Shown here piece after piece: positions 11,199 through 23,198 of a DNA stretch of 64,000 nucleotides. A program made the position numbers and the translations under genes. This DNA comes from Guadua angustifolia. Lineage: Eukaryota > Streptophyta > Magnoliopsida > Poales > Poaceae. Every line of letters begins with the position of its first letter. The stretch's first letter is position 1. The stretch is from positions 8,950,423 to 9,014,422 of the forward strand of contig CM070515.1 of the NCBI GenBank assembly GCA_036346375.1, given 5' to 3'. The notes beneath the pieces were generated by a model, which was given only the letters and a program-made list of their open reading frames with translations, was not told the origin of the DNA and searched no databases.

Positions 11199-11527
11199 GA
11201 GCATTTCCAACAGTTCCTAATATTTAGACTCCCAATATTCTTAGATTGGGACCTTCCCAAAAAATTTTGGATCTACAAAATACCTTGTTCTCCAATAGTT
11301 CCTATATTTTCTCCCAAAACACCTTTGAATTGGTCCGTGGGCCATCCCATATGAAATAATGTTGATTGGGAGCGCGGAGAGTGCATAAAAATGAGGAGTC
11401 GAGGTACTGTTTTTGGGCGTGCCAAAATTTGAGGAGCTAGAAAGAGGAACTGTTGGAGTACTTTTTTTTGCAATCAAACCCAAAATCAGATTTTGGGAAT
11501 GGATTTTAGGCACTGTTGGAGATGCTC
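11199..11527. mobile_element. Tourist-like MITE nested in 11070-12025
   Basis: The ends GAGCATTTCCAACAG and CTGTTGGAGATGCTC are inverted repeats with one mismatch, flanked by TCA at 11196-11198 and 11528-11530. The interior is the reverse complement of the MITE at 27932-28216, sharing for example the stretch around AATCAGATTTTGGG. It is therefore a second copy of the same family in opposite orientation. Confidence 0.85.
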
Positions 11528-11675
11528 TCAGCCCCAATTCCCAGGGAGTCCCTAAACCAAATTTAAACCTTAAAATAGGGAGTTAAGTGAAGGATGGCTT
11601 GCATTAGTTCACCGCAATTGAGCGTGTCTTTCTTTGGATGAGTTGCAACTGTTTCATCTGCATCTGCTACTGAAA

Positions 11676-11786
11676 ATTTTGAAAATTTTAAATTTAAATT
11701 TTAAATATCATGTTTTGAAAATTTTAAATTTAAATTTTAAATATCATGTTTTGAAAATTTTAAATTTAAATTTTAAATATCATGTT
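11676..11786. repeat. AT-rich tandem repeat, 3 x 36 bp
   Basis: Three near-perfect units, each TTTTGAAAATTTTAAATT followed by TAAATTTTAAATATCATG. Each unit holds an internal palindrome (AAATTTAAATTT). It lies inside the outer MITE. Confidence 0.9.
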
Positions 11787-12028
11787 TTTAAATTGTAAAT
11801 GTTAATATGCTTATGTTTTATGTATTACAAATATTTTTGATTGAATTTTAGTGGTGTCAAATGAAGATTATACATAGCGGATATGTCAAAATAGGAGAAA
11901 AAGTAAAATAGGGCTGAGATTTAGGGATGTTCTTTGGACTTGTGCTCAAAATAGGGCCCCAAAAATAGGGGAGTCCCTAAATCCAAAATAGGGGCCCTGT
12001 TTTAGGGCCTTTGCTGGAGATGCTCTAA

Positions 12029-12411
12029 TAAGCCTCCATGTGCACCGTTTTCTAGTCCGAACGTCCCACATGACATCCTTGACCATCAAGACCTCGATTC
12101 CTCCCTGAACCTAGTCCTAAACCTAGTTCCGGTCCCGTCATCGACCACGTTCGCTCTTGAGTAACACCTGCACACGAATAAACAAGAAAACCGTGTACGA
12201 GTACAAGTCCACGACTTGACTCAAGATCAATCTATGCAACCACTCACACGAATGCATCGCATCAAACAAAACCATTATCATGCTATCACAAGCATATCAA
12301 ATAATCATCTGAAACAGCACATGCACGAACACCACACATGTCATGATCACAACCATTTTGCAATGCCAATTTCATTATTAAGCCAATTTTTCAGCACAAG
12401 ATTTCACACAA
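12029..12411. other. Intergenic, no gene seen
   Basis: Moderately GC-rich sequence without a supported gene. The short ATG frame at 12216-12425 shows no domain and is not accepted. Confidence 0.4.
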
Positions 12412-12500
12412 AAATATTACTTTAGAAGTTTGCGTGGGTTTGCATGAGTAAACTCTAAAGATGCATTTTGACACTTTCTTGGCACTTCTTTTGCGCTCAA
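12412..12500 (+). repeat. Direct repeat copy 2 (about 90 bp)
   Basis: Matches 10226-10313, including TTTAGAAGTTTGCGTGGG and CACTTTCTTGGCACTTCTTT. See the first copy. Confidence 0.7.
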
Positions 12501-12670
12501 CTTTATAAGAAGATAAAGTTTTAGTCAAGTTCCACTGACAGATAAATAAGTGATCCATGTTGTTATACACTTTATTTGATCTTGTTTCCATGTTCCAAAC
12601 ATAGTCTAGAGGCTTAGGTTCATCACTTCATTTTATCCTCGTGGAGAAATAGGTCAAGTAGAGTGCTGAT

Positions 12671-13071
12671 CACGGTTAACAAAATCGATGAAAATTGACT
12701 GAAAATTATGAAAATCGATTGTATTGAGTCGATTCAAAATCCTAAACCGATCGATAAACTAATCAACTAAAAAATGTAGAAAAATTTGTCATGTAAACCG
12801 GTCGAAATTCGGTGAAAATCAAGCGATTTTTATGAAATTCGATGAAAATCGCCTAAAATAGGCCGTAAGAAAATTCGTTCAAAATCGATCGATTTTCAAG
12901 AGAACCAACCGATTATTGAGAAAACCAATCGATTATTTTATTTTATTTTATTTTTTAAAAATAATTTGATTTCAAATCCTTTGGTTTTTAACGATTTTCA
13001 TTTAATTTTCACGATAAATCAGTACCACCGAATTTTCGATTTTTAATCTCAATTCGGTTTTGCAAACCTCG
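12671..13071. mobile_element. Non-autonomous hAT MITE, 401 bp
   Basis: The ends CACGGTTAACAAAATCG and, reversed, CGAGGTTTGCAAAACCG form imperfect inverted repeats. They are flanked by GTGCTGAT (12663-12670) and GTGCAGAT (13072-13079), an 8-bp duplication with one mismatch, the hAT target size. The interior is full of GAAAATCGATTTTCG-like words shared with the subterminal zones of the larger hAT element at 15659-20604, so the two probably belong to one family. Confidence 0.75.
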
Positions 13072-13079
13072 GTGCAGAT

Positions 13080-13634
13080 CAGGTTCATAGCCAGATTTTG
13101 TCTCTCGTCAGTCTATTACGAGGCCGACTTGTCTTAAACAGTGGACTCGCAGTACTGACCTATGCGTAGCTCATTCTAGTGACTCTAGTCCCTGCTGCTG
13201 CAGACGTCTGGTACCATGACAGGATGGCAGGGCAGGCATTTGCCAGTCAGAAGTTTGAGTTCTCACAAACTTAAATTACAGTCGGCACTGCTTTTGCAAC
13301 GTCCATAGAAGTTTTGTGTTAATTACCGTACTGACCTAAATTCATGTTGTACAAATCAAACATGTCAGTGGTCCATGTAATTTATCAAAATAATTCTAAT
13401 AATGAGTTTTCTAGCGTGATGATTATGGACTAAAAGATTTGGGATTGTGGGTTTAAAGAGGAAATCTAGAAAACGCTATACAGCCGGACCCAATCCCGAC
13501 GGTATATGTTTCAGCCGTTAGATTTTTTGAGTCGATTCTTCCGATCCTTTCCACGTATACCCGCAGGAGGTAAGTGGACTCCTTCGTTTCCAACTCTACC
13601 GGTCAAAGCTATTGCCCATGTTCTCCTCTCTCTC

Positions 13635-13671
<37 letters not shown>

Positions 13672-14840
13672 CATCATTTCCTCCCCCATATTCAACAACG
13701 CAAAATTGATTAGGTAGGGGCAAACGAATCAAGCCACTGGTAGGCCCAATCCGCACCATGAGCTCAGCGTTGTTCATGCTCATTTGGTTTCCTCACCCAA
13801 TTTGGTTGCTCGACGATGGTGATGGCATGGCATGTACGGGCACAACTCACCTATGAAGGTGAGAGTAGTGACGAGGAGCAGACATAACGAGACAACCATT
13901 GGTTAGCATGGAGATGCACGGGAAGGCGAGCGCCCATGGCAGCAACACTGGCGTGAGTCCTCGTGCATGGCATATCGCTCGTGTAGCCGCCGGCGTCCTC
14001 ATCGTGACTAAGTTCCTAATTGCTCCAAATGGCTTCCTGCCAAAATGGCTTCCTGGGGAAGCGGCCGATATGTTAGTAGTCCCTTCGAATTTTTATGAAT
14101 TTTCGCTGATTTTTTGTGAAACTTCTTTGAAACTTGTCTGTTTTGTTGCGAAATTTCGGTGAAATTCTCTTGAAACTATTATATCGTCGTCCTCGTTGTC
14201 GGCAATGGGATTCACCGAATCCGGTTATCTTTCTTGTCGCCAATGAAGGGATCCATCGGATCCCGCTACCCATGCATGCCTCCTCATATAGGTAACAAAG
14301 TAGTCAAACACTGACTCTGCCTACATCATCTCGTGGTTGCACTTCGCCACCGCGTGCACGATATGTGATTTTGAGCTCTAGCTTGCACCACTTGAGCGAC
14401 CAGGGGGAGGAAGTGGTGGTGCTGGCGAGTGGCAAAGGTGGAACGATGGCCATAGGTGAACATATCATGGATTTTTTGTTCTTTTGTTTTTTTATAAAAC
14501 TTGTTGAAATTTTAAGTGAAACTTGATGAAATCTATTGAAACCTTTGGGTTGAAACTTCTTGAAACTTTTGTGTTGGAACCTGATAAAACCTGTTGAAGT
14601 TTGCTGAAACTTAATAAAACTTTTTGGCGAAACTTGTTGAAACTTAAGTTTGAAAATCTAAAACTTGGTCTTGAAACTTTCTCAAAATCTTCTAGAAACA
14701 TGTGAAATTTATTGAAATCTAAAACATTTTCAAATGTTTCATCAAACTTCATGAAACTTGGCGAACCCGTTCTCTAGTCGCTTCCGGTTTGAATACCCTC
14801 TGCTCTCCCTTATAAATTTGATTATACAAGTGTATGTTTA
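13080..14840. other. Non-coding region with CT microsatellite and low-complexity array
   Basis: No gene is supported. It holds a (CT)n run at about 13635-13666, a moderately GC-rich patch with short frames (13800-14050), and from about 14470 to 14760 a degenerate array of GAAACTTGTTGAAAC-like words with no clear period. Similar GTTTCAAC-type arrays lie at 22380-22860, 32130-32660 and 33190-33600. Confidence 0.5.
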
Positions 14841-15500
14841 TAGCTACTGATTAAGCATGTGCAGGTATTTTGGCCCAAATGGATTAATTGTCACTTAGTG
14901 ACGAGGATTAAAAGCCTATTTCTTATTTGGACTGTCAACGGGTAGAAACCATACTGTTTTTTTGGGCCTGCAACTCATAAAGAAAAAATCCTATAATATA
15001 GAACGAGACCCACACCTAGTTAAACGTTATGCATCCGACCAGTTTAACTATGGCCTATACATTGTTTTACACTGGTCGTTCCTAACTAGTGAAATAGTCA
15101 TCCCGACTAATACAACTGATTGGGGACAATCGATTTTTTTCTACACATGTCTCCGTGCAAATAGTTATCTGGCAAGTACGTATAACTACCTAGAAATTAT
15201 CCTAGAAAAGACATCTTTTAGCTAGAAGACACCGTTTGGAGGGACGATACCCTTCGGCCACACAACACTTTTTGAGAGAACAACTGTCGTCTCTTCATTC
15301 GATATAAATAGGGAGCCCATTGTATCATCAAGGAAAATAGAAGAAAGAATAACAATCAACACCCAATTCCATAGACTCTTAGACAAAACTATAAATTTTA
15401 TATTAAGCCGCTTGGCTAATAAAGAAGCAATGCCCATTTCTCTCATACGATCTTGTTACAATGGAAACCCACAATTATGTTTTCACAAGCTCGATCTAGA
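14841..15500 (+). other. Possible LTR relic with promoter-like sequence
   Basis: A TATA box (TATAAATA, 15303-15310) is followed about 105 bases later by an AATAAAG polyadenylation-like signal in the phrase GGCTAATAAAGAAG. TATA box and polyA signal so close together are typical of an LTR. No paired LTR, target duplication or coding region was found, so the call stays open. Confidence 0.25.
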
Positions 15501-15658
15501 AACCCTAGGTCTTGAACATCGACACTTAGTACCAAGGGTCTCATTGGAAAATGTAGGCCATTTGTGAATGTATCTTGTAAGGCCAAAAGATGGCAATTAG
15601 CTGTGTTGAGATGCCTATGGAAACAATGTCATGCTTCGGTGATAGAAGCACTCTTTGG

Positions 15659-18600
15659 TAGGGTTTGCAAAATCATTGAAAATTGATCAAATATCATGAT
15701 TATCAGTTGTATCGAGCTGGCTTGACTTTTCAAACTGAGCGGTAAATGGGTCAAATTCAAAAAATATGGGAAATTTGCAAAAATTTATCCAAAAGGTCCT
15801 TAAAATTAGTATCAATAGGATTTTCACATCTACGATGAAATTTTTTGAACATCCATTTTGAGACATTTTTGAGCCAAAACCGAATAAAGAAAAAGGAAAA
15901 CAGAGAAAAACAAAACATAGAGGGATCCAACCCATAGTACAGAGGCCCAATAGCCCAATCTGGCCCATTAATGAAACATAGCACCTTTTAAGCCGGTTCT
16001 TGATTTTTCGAGACACAATCATTGAGCTCTCAACAGCCCTCTTCACCCTCCCACCTAGTTCTCTAGTCTCCGACCAGATCCTGCTGTCACCAACCAAAAC
16101 AATCACTGTCGGAGGTCGAAAATCAAGCGGTAGGCTGTAGTAGTTGATAATCGGTTCCCTAGTAGCAAAAATCAAAGATATCACGGGTGCAGCAATTTTC
16201 GTTAGAACCACTTGATTTTCGGTTGAAATCAATCGATTTTCGGTAGTCTGATCTACTGCAGACAATAGCATACTTGTGATTATTGATTAGTATTTTCATT
16301 CTTGATTTGGTTTTATGATTGTAGCCTTGCACAATACAACAGCATACTTCATTGTATTCTTGTCAGGGTTAGGGTTAGTGTGATTGAGGGTGAGGCTGTA
16401 TGTATACATGGTATGAATGAATTGGTAATAACTTTTTGAGGGTTCAGGTTCATGTGATTCATGAGAGTATTGTGCTTTTAATGAAGCAACAACTATATAT
16501 GTGCTTGATGTTGCATTTACTTGGAAGTGTATGAATCATTGAACCACTCATGACGTAAACTGCACGTATGTTGACTTCTTGTTATTTTGTATTAGCAGAT
16601 GGCAGACCAGGGCGATATTGTATGGAAACACGATGATAAGATGGGGACCAAATTTCGATGCAAGTATTGTCACCAAGAGAAGAAAGGAGGCAGTACAACT
16701 CGACTGAAACACCACTTGGCAAGGCGTAGTATGAATGTCATTTATTGCAATCAAGTTTCTAAAGAGGTTCATGAGTACTTTCAGTGCAATCTAGATAGGA
16801 CGAATGATAAGAAGAAAAGAAAGAGAGACGAGAGGATCAAAAAGGAAGTAGCAGCTGGAGATTACCCGCCGAGAAGAAGTGCATATTCAGAGTAAACGGG
16901 TGATGCTAATGAAGAGGACCAACTATAACATGCCATGGCTGCCTCCAGGGTGGAGGTAGAATTTATCAGTCGGTCAAGTGGCAGGTATAAGCACAGTGAT
17001 GGTAGTGGAATCTCTAGGGGGATAGAGGAGGGGATGGCAGTATGTTGTTGAGGATATTTTGAAGTTTCTCGCAACAGAAAAGACTGGCCGTGGGGATTAC
17101 AATCTCAATACGGCCTATGGCCCTGTGCAAATAAGGATTGATACTGGGCAATGGACACAGAAGGGGAGAAATGTGAAACAAGTGATTGGCTCAACTTGGA
17201 CCCAAATTTTTCACACGACTGGTATCGAGGAGAGGAAAGAATACAATCCTTACTTTGTTAGCACCGTGAGTGAAATTCAAAAATAAAGTAAGTGAACTTT
17301 TAAATTTTTATCCATTTGTACGCCGATTAATAACTCATATTTTCATCCTATAACTTTATATGCATACGAGAGTGTCTCGTCTCTGAGTGGGAGAGATATA
17401 GACGGAAAATATTTAGACTCCAACGAAACGAACATACGAGAGAAGATAGCAAAGTTCCAACAGGAATGGCCTACGCATGGCATAACAATAATGTGTGATT
17501 TTTGGACTAGACTGACACGCATTAGAATCATCAACTTCATGATATACTGCAATGGCCCTTATTCTTCCGCAAGTCCATCGATGCGATGGGTCTAACTCAA
17601 GATGCCTCGTACTTGTGCAAGGTACTTGCTTTTATTACTCCTCTTCTGAAATCTATTGGAAGTATGCATCATGTAATGGAGGTTTTCGTTTTGTTTGTTG
17701 ACGCAAGAAATTACCTTAGTGGTCGACGAGGTGGGTCCAAGGAATATTCTACAGATTATGATAACCAACGGTGCCAACTACAAGAAGGCATGCATACTCA
17801 TCAAACGATTAATTTGATGCTTAAGCAAATTAGAGAGTTCCCTGACCACGTTTGTGTGATTGAGAGTGAAAGGAAAATCTCTCAATGGCTTTACAACCAT
17901 TCGAAGCTTCACACTATGATGAAGAAGCATATTAGGGGTGAGTTGGTCAAGTGGAATGCTACTCACTTTGAAACAAACTATATGTTTTTAGATAATTTCC
18001 TTTATCACAAAGACAAGTTCTTGCAATGTGTGGCCTCAGAAGAATTTATATCATCGTGCTTTATTGATACCACAAAGGGGATATTGTGTACTCCTACCTC
18101 TCGAGTTTGGACTAGTGGGAACATTCGATCGATTGTTAACTCCATGAAACCATTGTATGTCTTCTTGCATTTCACCGATCAAGACAGGGTGCTTACGTTG
18201 AGCGAGGTGCTACTGCGATACAACATAATATGTCAGGAATATGATAGCTTGTTCCATGACTTTCTAGCTACATTCAACAAATACATGGACGTCATGGACC
18301 CAAGGATGGCCGACCTAACACAAGATACTTAAATGAACGCCGGTAATACATTCTTCTCTGGAACAAAATATCTTATACTTGCACATACGTTACATGCTTA
18401 TACTAACATATTTTGTTGAACTTCATGCAACTACAGCCTTGAACCCCAGACGCATTATGAGTACGACACGACCAACACCTTTTTGCCAGCTCTCTAGGAT
18501 GCTTTCGAAGCGCTTACTAATAATACTAATAGCGCCATTCAAGCTCTTCACAAGGCTGATCTGTACAGAAGGAAGGTTGGAACGTTCGCGAGTGCACTAG

Positions 18601-20604
18601 CTGAGAGGATATCACATGATCCCAAAACTTTCCCTAATATTTTTCTTATGTTGTCTTAAATGTAATGCCACTCTTGTATTTTCATCATGTATTTACTGTT
18701 GTCCTTGTTAACTTGTAGCACATTGGTGGGGTGTGTTTGGTTCTGACATGCCTATGTTATAGAAGTTCGCTCAGTGGATCGTTTTACATTGCGCTTCTTT
18801 TAGTGGATGCGAGTACAATTGGAGTATATTTTCTTTCATCCACACTAAAGTTTGCTATCGTTTGTCCTACAAGAAGCTCCAGAAGTTATTGTACATTAAC
18901 TACAATCCTACAATCTGCGGCGCTCAATTCAAGCCGAAGAAAGTCAAAGATGCACAGTTGAAGATGATCCATTCCAGCTTTTTATGGAGTTTATACTGTA
19001 TGATGCTACAAATCCAATTCGATAGTGGATGGAAAAAGGGAGGTCCAATACCGACCCCTTACTTGACAAGGAGGATATTGACACCCCTCCCATTACACCT
19101 TGTGACAGACCCGATTGCCCTCTAACGTTGTGAAAGAATACTGAAGCTGCAGTATCCTCGAATGGATAGACAAGACAATGTGTGATAGTCACACGAGAAA
19201 GAGAAATCACAAAGCAATGGACGATGAGGGAGTAAGCAAAAAGGAGAGATCCCTCGAAGGAAAGGGGAATTGAAGCATCCCACAGAGGAGGAATATTACG
19301 TAAAGAGTGATGACTCGACTAATAGCATTCCTAGAGATCGTCAGAGCTCGTTCTACCAAGAGTCAAATAACAGTATCTCCAAGATAGACAGTGATAGCGA
19401 TGTACCTTCGTCCCTCTCACTTTTCGCTCAGAAGGACATCGTCTCATAGAATTTACAGGCGAGTCTTAGTATACTCATGCGACATAGGACAAAGACTATA
19501 GCACTCCACAATCAAAGAGGACAACTACTGATAGGAAGGGAAGGGACCATCGACATAGCTATGATGCACTGCAGGATAGCTCTAATTCGTACAGTGTCAC
19601 CGAAACACAAGGGAGTTATGGCTCATATGGCCACTTCGACTACACCATCCCATATGCTCGTGTACAACCTCTCACCCAATGGGTCTATACGTGATAAGAT
19701 CCCAAATTTTATGCTATGTTGTACTAATAATGGCAAACGACTAGATCATGATGGGGCAATGCTGGCACAAATACAAGGCGAAGTTACTAGCTATACGAAG
19801 ATTGGTGATGATGTCCACCGAGGAGTATAACATGGCCAACCAAGTGTACACCTAACAATACTATCTGTAGCCCCAAAGGTAATATTTTATTTGTATGTTT
19901 CATTTCATTGTAACTCTATTTTTTACTAATATAGCGTTCATGTAGGTCCAACATGGAATATGTGTGACAATGAAAGGACAACGAAGCTATTCCAAATGTG
20001 AACATTCATTTTCGGTAAGAAATGCTGATTTAAAATGTCATATGCATTGAGATGTGGACTTGTCGGATTAATTTGTGAATGGTACTGAAATGAAATATTA
20101 TTATTTGTTGAGATATTATTGCTAAATATGTACTTTACAACTTGAGATTGCCTAAATTATAGCAAAGGTCATGCTGAAATTTTCTCGTGTTTTTCCATAG
20201 TTGTGCTATTATTACAAAATGTGTACTTTACAACTTGATGTTATTTTCAAATGTAGCAAAGGTCATACTAAAATTTTGTTCTATTTTTCTATTTTTTATA
20301 TGTTTCTAACAATTTTTCTATTTTTTTGGCCTTCACCGGGTATTTACAAATCATCCAGCATTTTCTACAATTTGTTCCAATTTTAATTCAGTTTGCCGAT
20401 TTTCAAAGCAAACCGTTCAAAAATAGGCTGAAATCATTTGAAAATCAACAAAAATAGGTCGATGTTCGATGGACTGCTGAATTCAAATCGGTTTGACTTT
20501 GTAATTCATTCGATTTCTATCAATCTTCGAGCGATTTTGATGAAAATCGGTGCCGACTGAATTCTGATTTTTCATTTGAAATCGGTATTGTAAACCCTGC
20601 TCTG
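15659..20604 (+). mobile_element. hAT-superfamily transposon, 4.9 kb, decayed
   Basis: The element is flanked by exact 8-bp copies of CTCTTTGG (15651-15658 and 20605-20612), the hAT target size. The left end starts TAGGGTTTGCAAAA. The right end, reversed, reads CAGAGCAGGGTTTACAATA, so the left terminus seems to have lost about five terminal bases. Both subterminal zones (15674-16260 and 20400-20590) carry AAATCGATTTTCGGT-like words. The interior has a broken transposase with BED finger, DUF659 and C-terminal dimerisation region on the plus strand. The element cannot encode a working enzyme. Confidence 0.88.
16599..19830 (+). pseudogene. hAT transposase with BED zinc finger, broken
   Basis: The start is an ATG at 16599 just after a TTAGCAG acceptor. 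The first frame (to 16895) is a BED finger: FRCKYCHQ, then RLKHHLAR, with the two cysteines and histidine spacing of the family. A stop at 16893-16895 and later frameshifts follow. Around 17059-17286 GRGDYN and PVQIRIDTG, and around 17400-17560 ITIMCDFWT, mark the domain upstream of and within DUF659; 17586-18332 continues it in another frame. At 18430-18650 and 18719-18905 lie the helical region and the hAT dimerisation region, with WWGVFG, CEYNWSIFSFIH and YKKLQKLLYINYN. In-frame TAG codons at 18495-18497 and 18760-18762 each replace a likely CAG glutamine codon. The catalytic protein is lost. Confidence 0.85.
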
Positions 20605-20612
20605 CTCTTTGG

Positions 20613-21120
20613 TGCTGTCTGTATAAATGGCATTGCATGGTCATCAGCAAATAGATAACACATCCATGACAGCACAGGGAAACTAGTGCATGTTCACACA
20701 CATGGACAGTACTTATGACAATGCTCTTTATGAGATAAGCTTAATCAAAGAGAAATAGTTCATGCGTGTGTTCGTATACATATTGATATAAGAGTCTTTG
20801 TTCTCTGATCACGAGGGAACACTAAAGACTACAAAGAAGAGAGACGAGAAAACACCCTGGAATAGGAAGTACCCTATGGTGAGATTCCGCATGAATCAAG
20901 ATAGGATTGAAGGCATGTATCTTTCAGTTTTCAAATGGTTGAATCAAAGGTGCTTAAACGATCTTGGCTAAAGGTTTCCGCTTACGTTTTTCTTGCAGCC
21001 TGGTCCATACAAAATTTGCTAGCGATGGGCCTATGGCCCGAAGTTTGCTTGCACTAATCGAGCTTAATTTCTGGCCAAACGACATACTGTAATTTTCTTA
21101 AGTTGTTGCAAAATGATATT
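20613..21120. other. Intergenic, no gene seen
   Basis: No open frame or splice-supported exon of note. It lies between the hAT element and a Stowaway-like repeat. Confidence 0.5.
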
Positions 21121-21121
21121 C

Positions 21122-21249
21122 ACTCCCTCCGTCCCATAATATAAGTTCATTTTGACTTCTTATTATCTCCAATATAACACTTTGAGTGTGATTTTGTATC
21201 ATGATATACTAGCAATAAAAATAATAAGTTGTTGTTGTTGTTGTTGTTG

Positions 21250-21286
<37 letters not shown>

Positions 21287-21345
21287 AAATTCAATGATAT
21301 TATTTTTATGTAGTTAATTTATATACTTTAACATATACTAACGTC
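21122..21345. mobile_element. Truncated Stowaway-like MITE with microsatellite
   Basis: It starts CTCCCTCCGTCCCATAATATAA, the terminal form of a very common grass Stowaway family. The matching right end was not found, so it is truncated. A (GTT)n(ATT)n run fills 21228-21285. Confidence 0.6.
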
Positions 21346-21947
21346 AAACTTTTAAAACCATGACTGCACGGATCCCAAACAAACTTGTCTTGCGGATGTG
21401 AGGGAGCATGAATGAAAAAAAATTGAGAACATTAACATTGAAAAATCCAAAGGCGTAAGCTAAATGGAATGGGTCAAATACCAGGAGACAATATTAGTTT
21501 GTTGACCTTAATTCTGTGGGCTAAGAAGAAGGTCAATTCAATCCGATCGATGGCCAGTATCAATCATCTCCCCTCAAAAGAAAAGAAAAAAAAAACAGTA
21601 GCAAGTTAGCAACCATCCATTCGTTTTCAACGATGGGATTCAAGAAAGGTATAGTCCCCCTACCACGTCAGAAAGATATGGATCCTGCAACAAAGAACAA
21701 AAGGTCAGAACCACATAATTTTTGGATTAGTCCTTGGCACCCTCGCGGCAAGTTCCTACTCTGACCAACGTCCATTCTAGAACCTTACAAAACTAACATA
21801 AGTCCGAAAACTACAGCATCAAGCTGCACGCAAGTGGCAACTATTTTCCATTTGCGCGTTGATCCACATATGCTCGATCGTGTTCTTTACACTTGCAGTC
21901 TCGAGTCTCCATAACGACTTTGTGAAAAAAAACGAGGTAATTTAGGA

Positions 21948-22140
21948 CTGGTTTGATTATAGCTAAATCTTGTCATATTTTGCCACATATCAAGTTAGTT
22001 AAGTTTGATCGAGTTAGACTCATATTTGGTTCGTAGCCATGCATATAGCAAGATTCATTTCCTGTCATCTAGATCCCATGTGTCAGTAATTAAAAAAAAT
22101 GTGGCAAAATTCTTTTTACTAGCCAAATTAATATGCTTTA
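21948..22140. mobile_element. MITE-like repeat upstream of CRK-A
   Basis: GGTTTGATTATAGCTAAAT with TTTTGCCACA at the left, and TGTGGCAAAA with TTTTACTAGCCAAATT at the right, form imperfect inverted ends. The same element is at about 31684-31880 in unit B, so it predates the duplication. No target duplication was determined. Confidence 0.5.
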
Positions 22141-22229
22141 AATTTTGATAATCTAACCTTAGACGAGTTCTCCAATGACTTGAGAAGTGTAAGCAGAACG
22201 AATGCTCTCAGAGAGAGAAAGCCAAAAGT

Positions 22230-22870
22230 TTTTGGATACGACTATTTTGAGGTAAGCCTCAAACTAATGAATTTTAGGTTACGTTTGTAGGATGCTATGT
22301 GTGATCTTCTCCATCCACTTCTCCCTTCCCTTTTCCCAACTCATTCCTCTCATCCTCTTCTTCCCTCTCTAACACAAAAAATTAAAATTAGAATATTTAA
22401 ACTTTGAAAATTTTAAATAGGAAGTTTCAACTCAAAATTTAAAACTAAAATAAAATAAATCCAAAAATTTCAAATTAGAAAGTTTCACCCTGAAAAGTTT
22501 CAACTCAGAAAACTTTCGATTGAAAAGCTTTTTTGTTTGAAAAGTTTTAATTTAGAAAACTTTTGGTTCAAAAAGTTTTGATTTCAAATTTAAGTCAAAA
22601 AATTTCAACAAAAAAAATTCAAATTGGAAAGTTTTAACCTAAAAAAATTCAAATTGGAAAATTTCAACTCGAATAATTTTAAATCAAAAAGTTTCGGCTC
22701 TAAAAACATTCGATTCAAAAAATTTCGGATCGAAAAGTTTCTATTCAACAAACTTGCGGTTCGAAAAGTTCACTTAAAAACTTTCAAAAGTGGTTAAAAA
22801 ATACTTGTTTTCAAAAACTTGAGCGGAAAATCTAAAATACACAAAATATTTTGAGTTTGAGTGGAAAGTA
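22230..22870. repeat. Single arm of the AT-rich foldback, unit A
   Basis: This matches the left arm of the foldback in unit B (31975-32680), from GACTATTTTGAGGTAAGCC on. It includes a long low-complexity array of AAAAGTTTCAACTC-like words. The right arm and GC-rich centre found in unit B are missing here. Confidence 0.7.
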
Positions 22871-23111
22871 ATGAAGGAGGAAAAGGAGATGAAGGAGGTG
22901 ATGCCGTACGTCATAAGTAGAGGGCCTTTGAGCAAGAAGGGAAGTGGTAGGAGGAAAGATGTGATATCAATTATCGTAAGAAAAGAGTCTTTGAGAGTGA
23001 AGTGCTACAAGTTATTACAAAAAAAGGTGTACTCACTAAATCTTCGACAAGGATAGCCTTAAATTAGCAATTTCTATGGTTTGGGTTTTAGCGGTACCAA
23101 AAGCCAAAGCT

Positions 23112-23118
23112 TATAATA
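23112..23118 (+). promoter_or_regulatory. Candidate TATA box of CRK-A
   Basis: TATAATA lies 81 bases upstream of the CRK-A start codon. The same heptamer lies 77 bases upstream of CRK-B's start. Confidence 0.4.
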
Positions 23119-23198
23119 GCGCTGTTTGATTGTTTTCACGTGCAAGCTCCAAGCTAGCTAGCTAACTAAGCAGCAACGCTAGCTCTAGCCTCATCGCC

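Larger units (their letters stand above)
11070..12025. mobile_element. Tourist-like MITE, TAA duplication, with nested insertion
   Basis: The ends are GAGCATCTCCAGCA and TGCTGGAGATGCTC, perfect inverted repeats flanked by TAA at 11067-11069 and 12026-12028. The body is rich in CCCTAAA and TAGGG words. A second MITE (11199-11527) sits inside it, so the element without the insertion is about 620 bp. There is no coding capacity. Confidence 0.85.

Noticed and set aside
13511..13783. Frame with an Arg-Glu repeat on the minus strand
   Set aside because: The repeat is only the translation of the (CT)n microsatellite.
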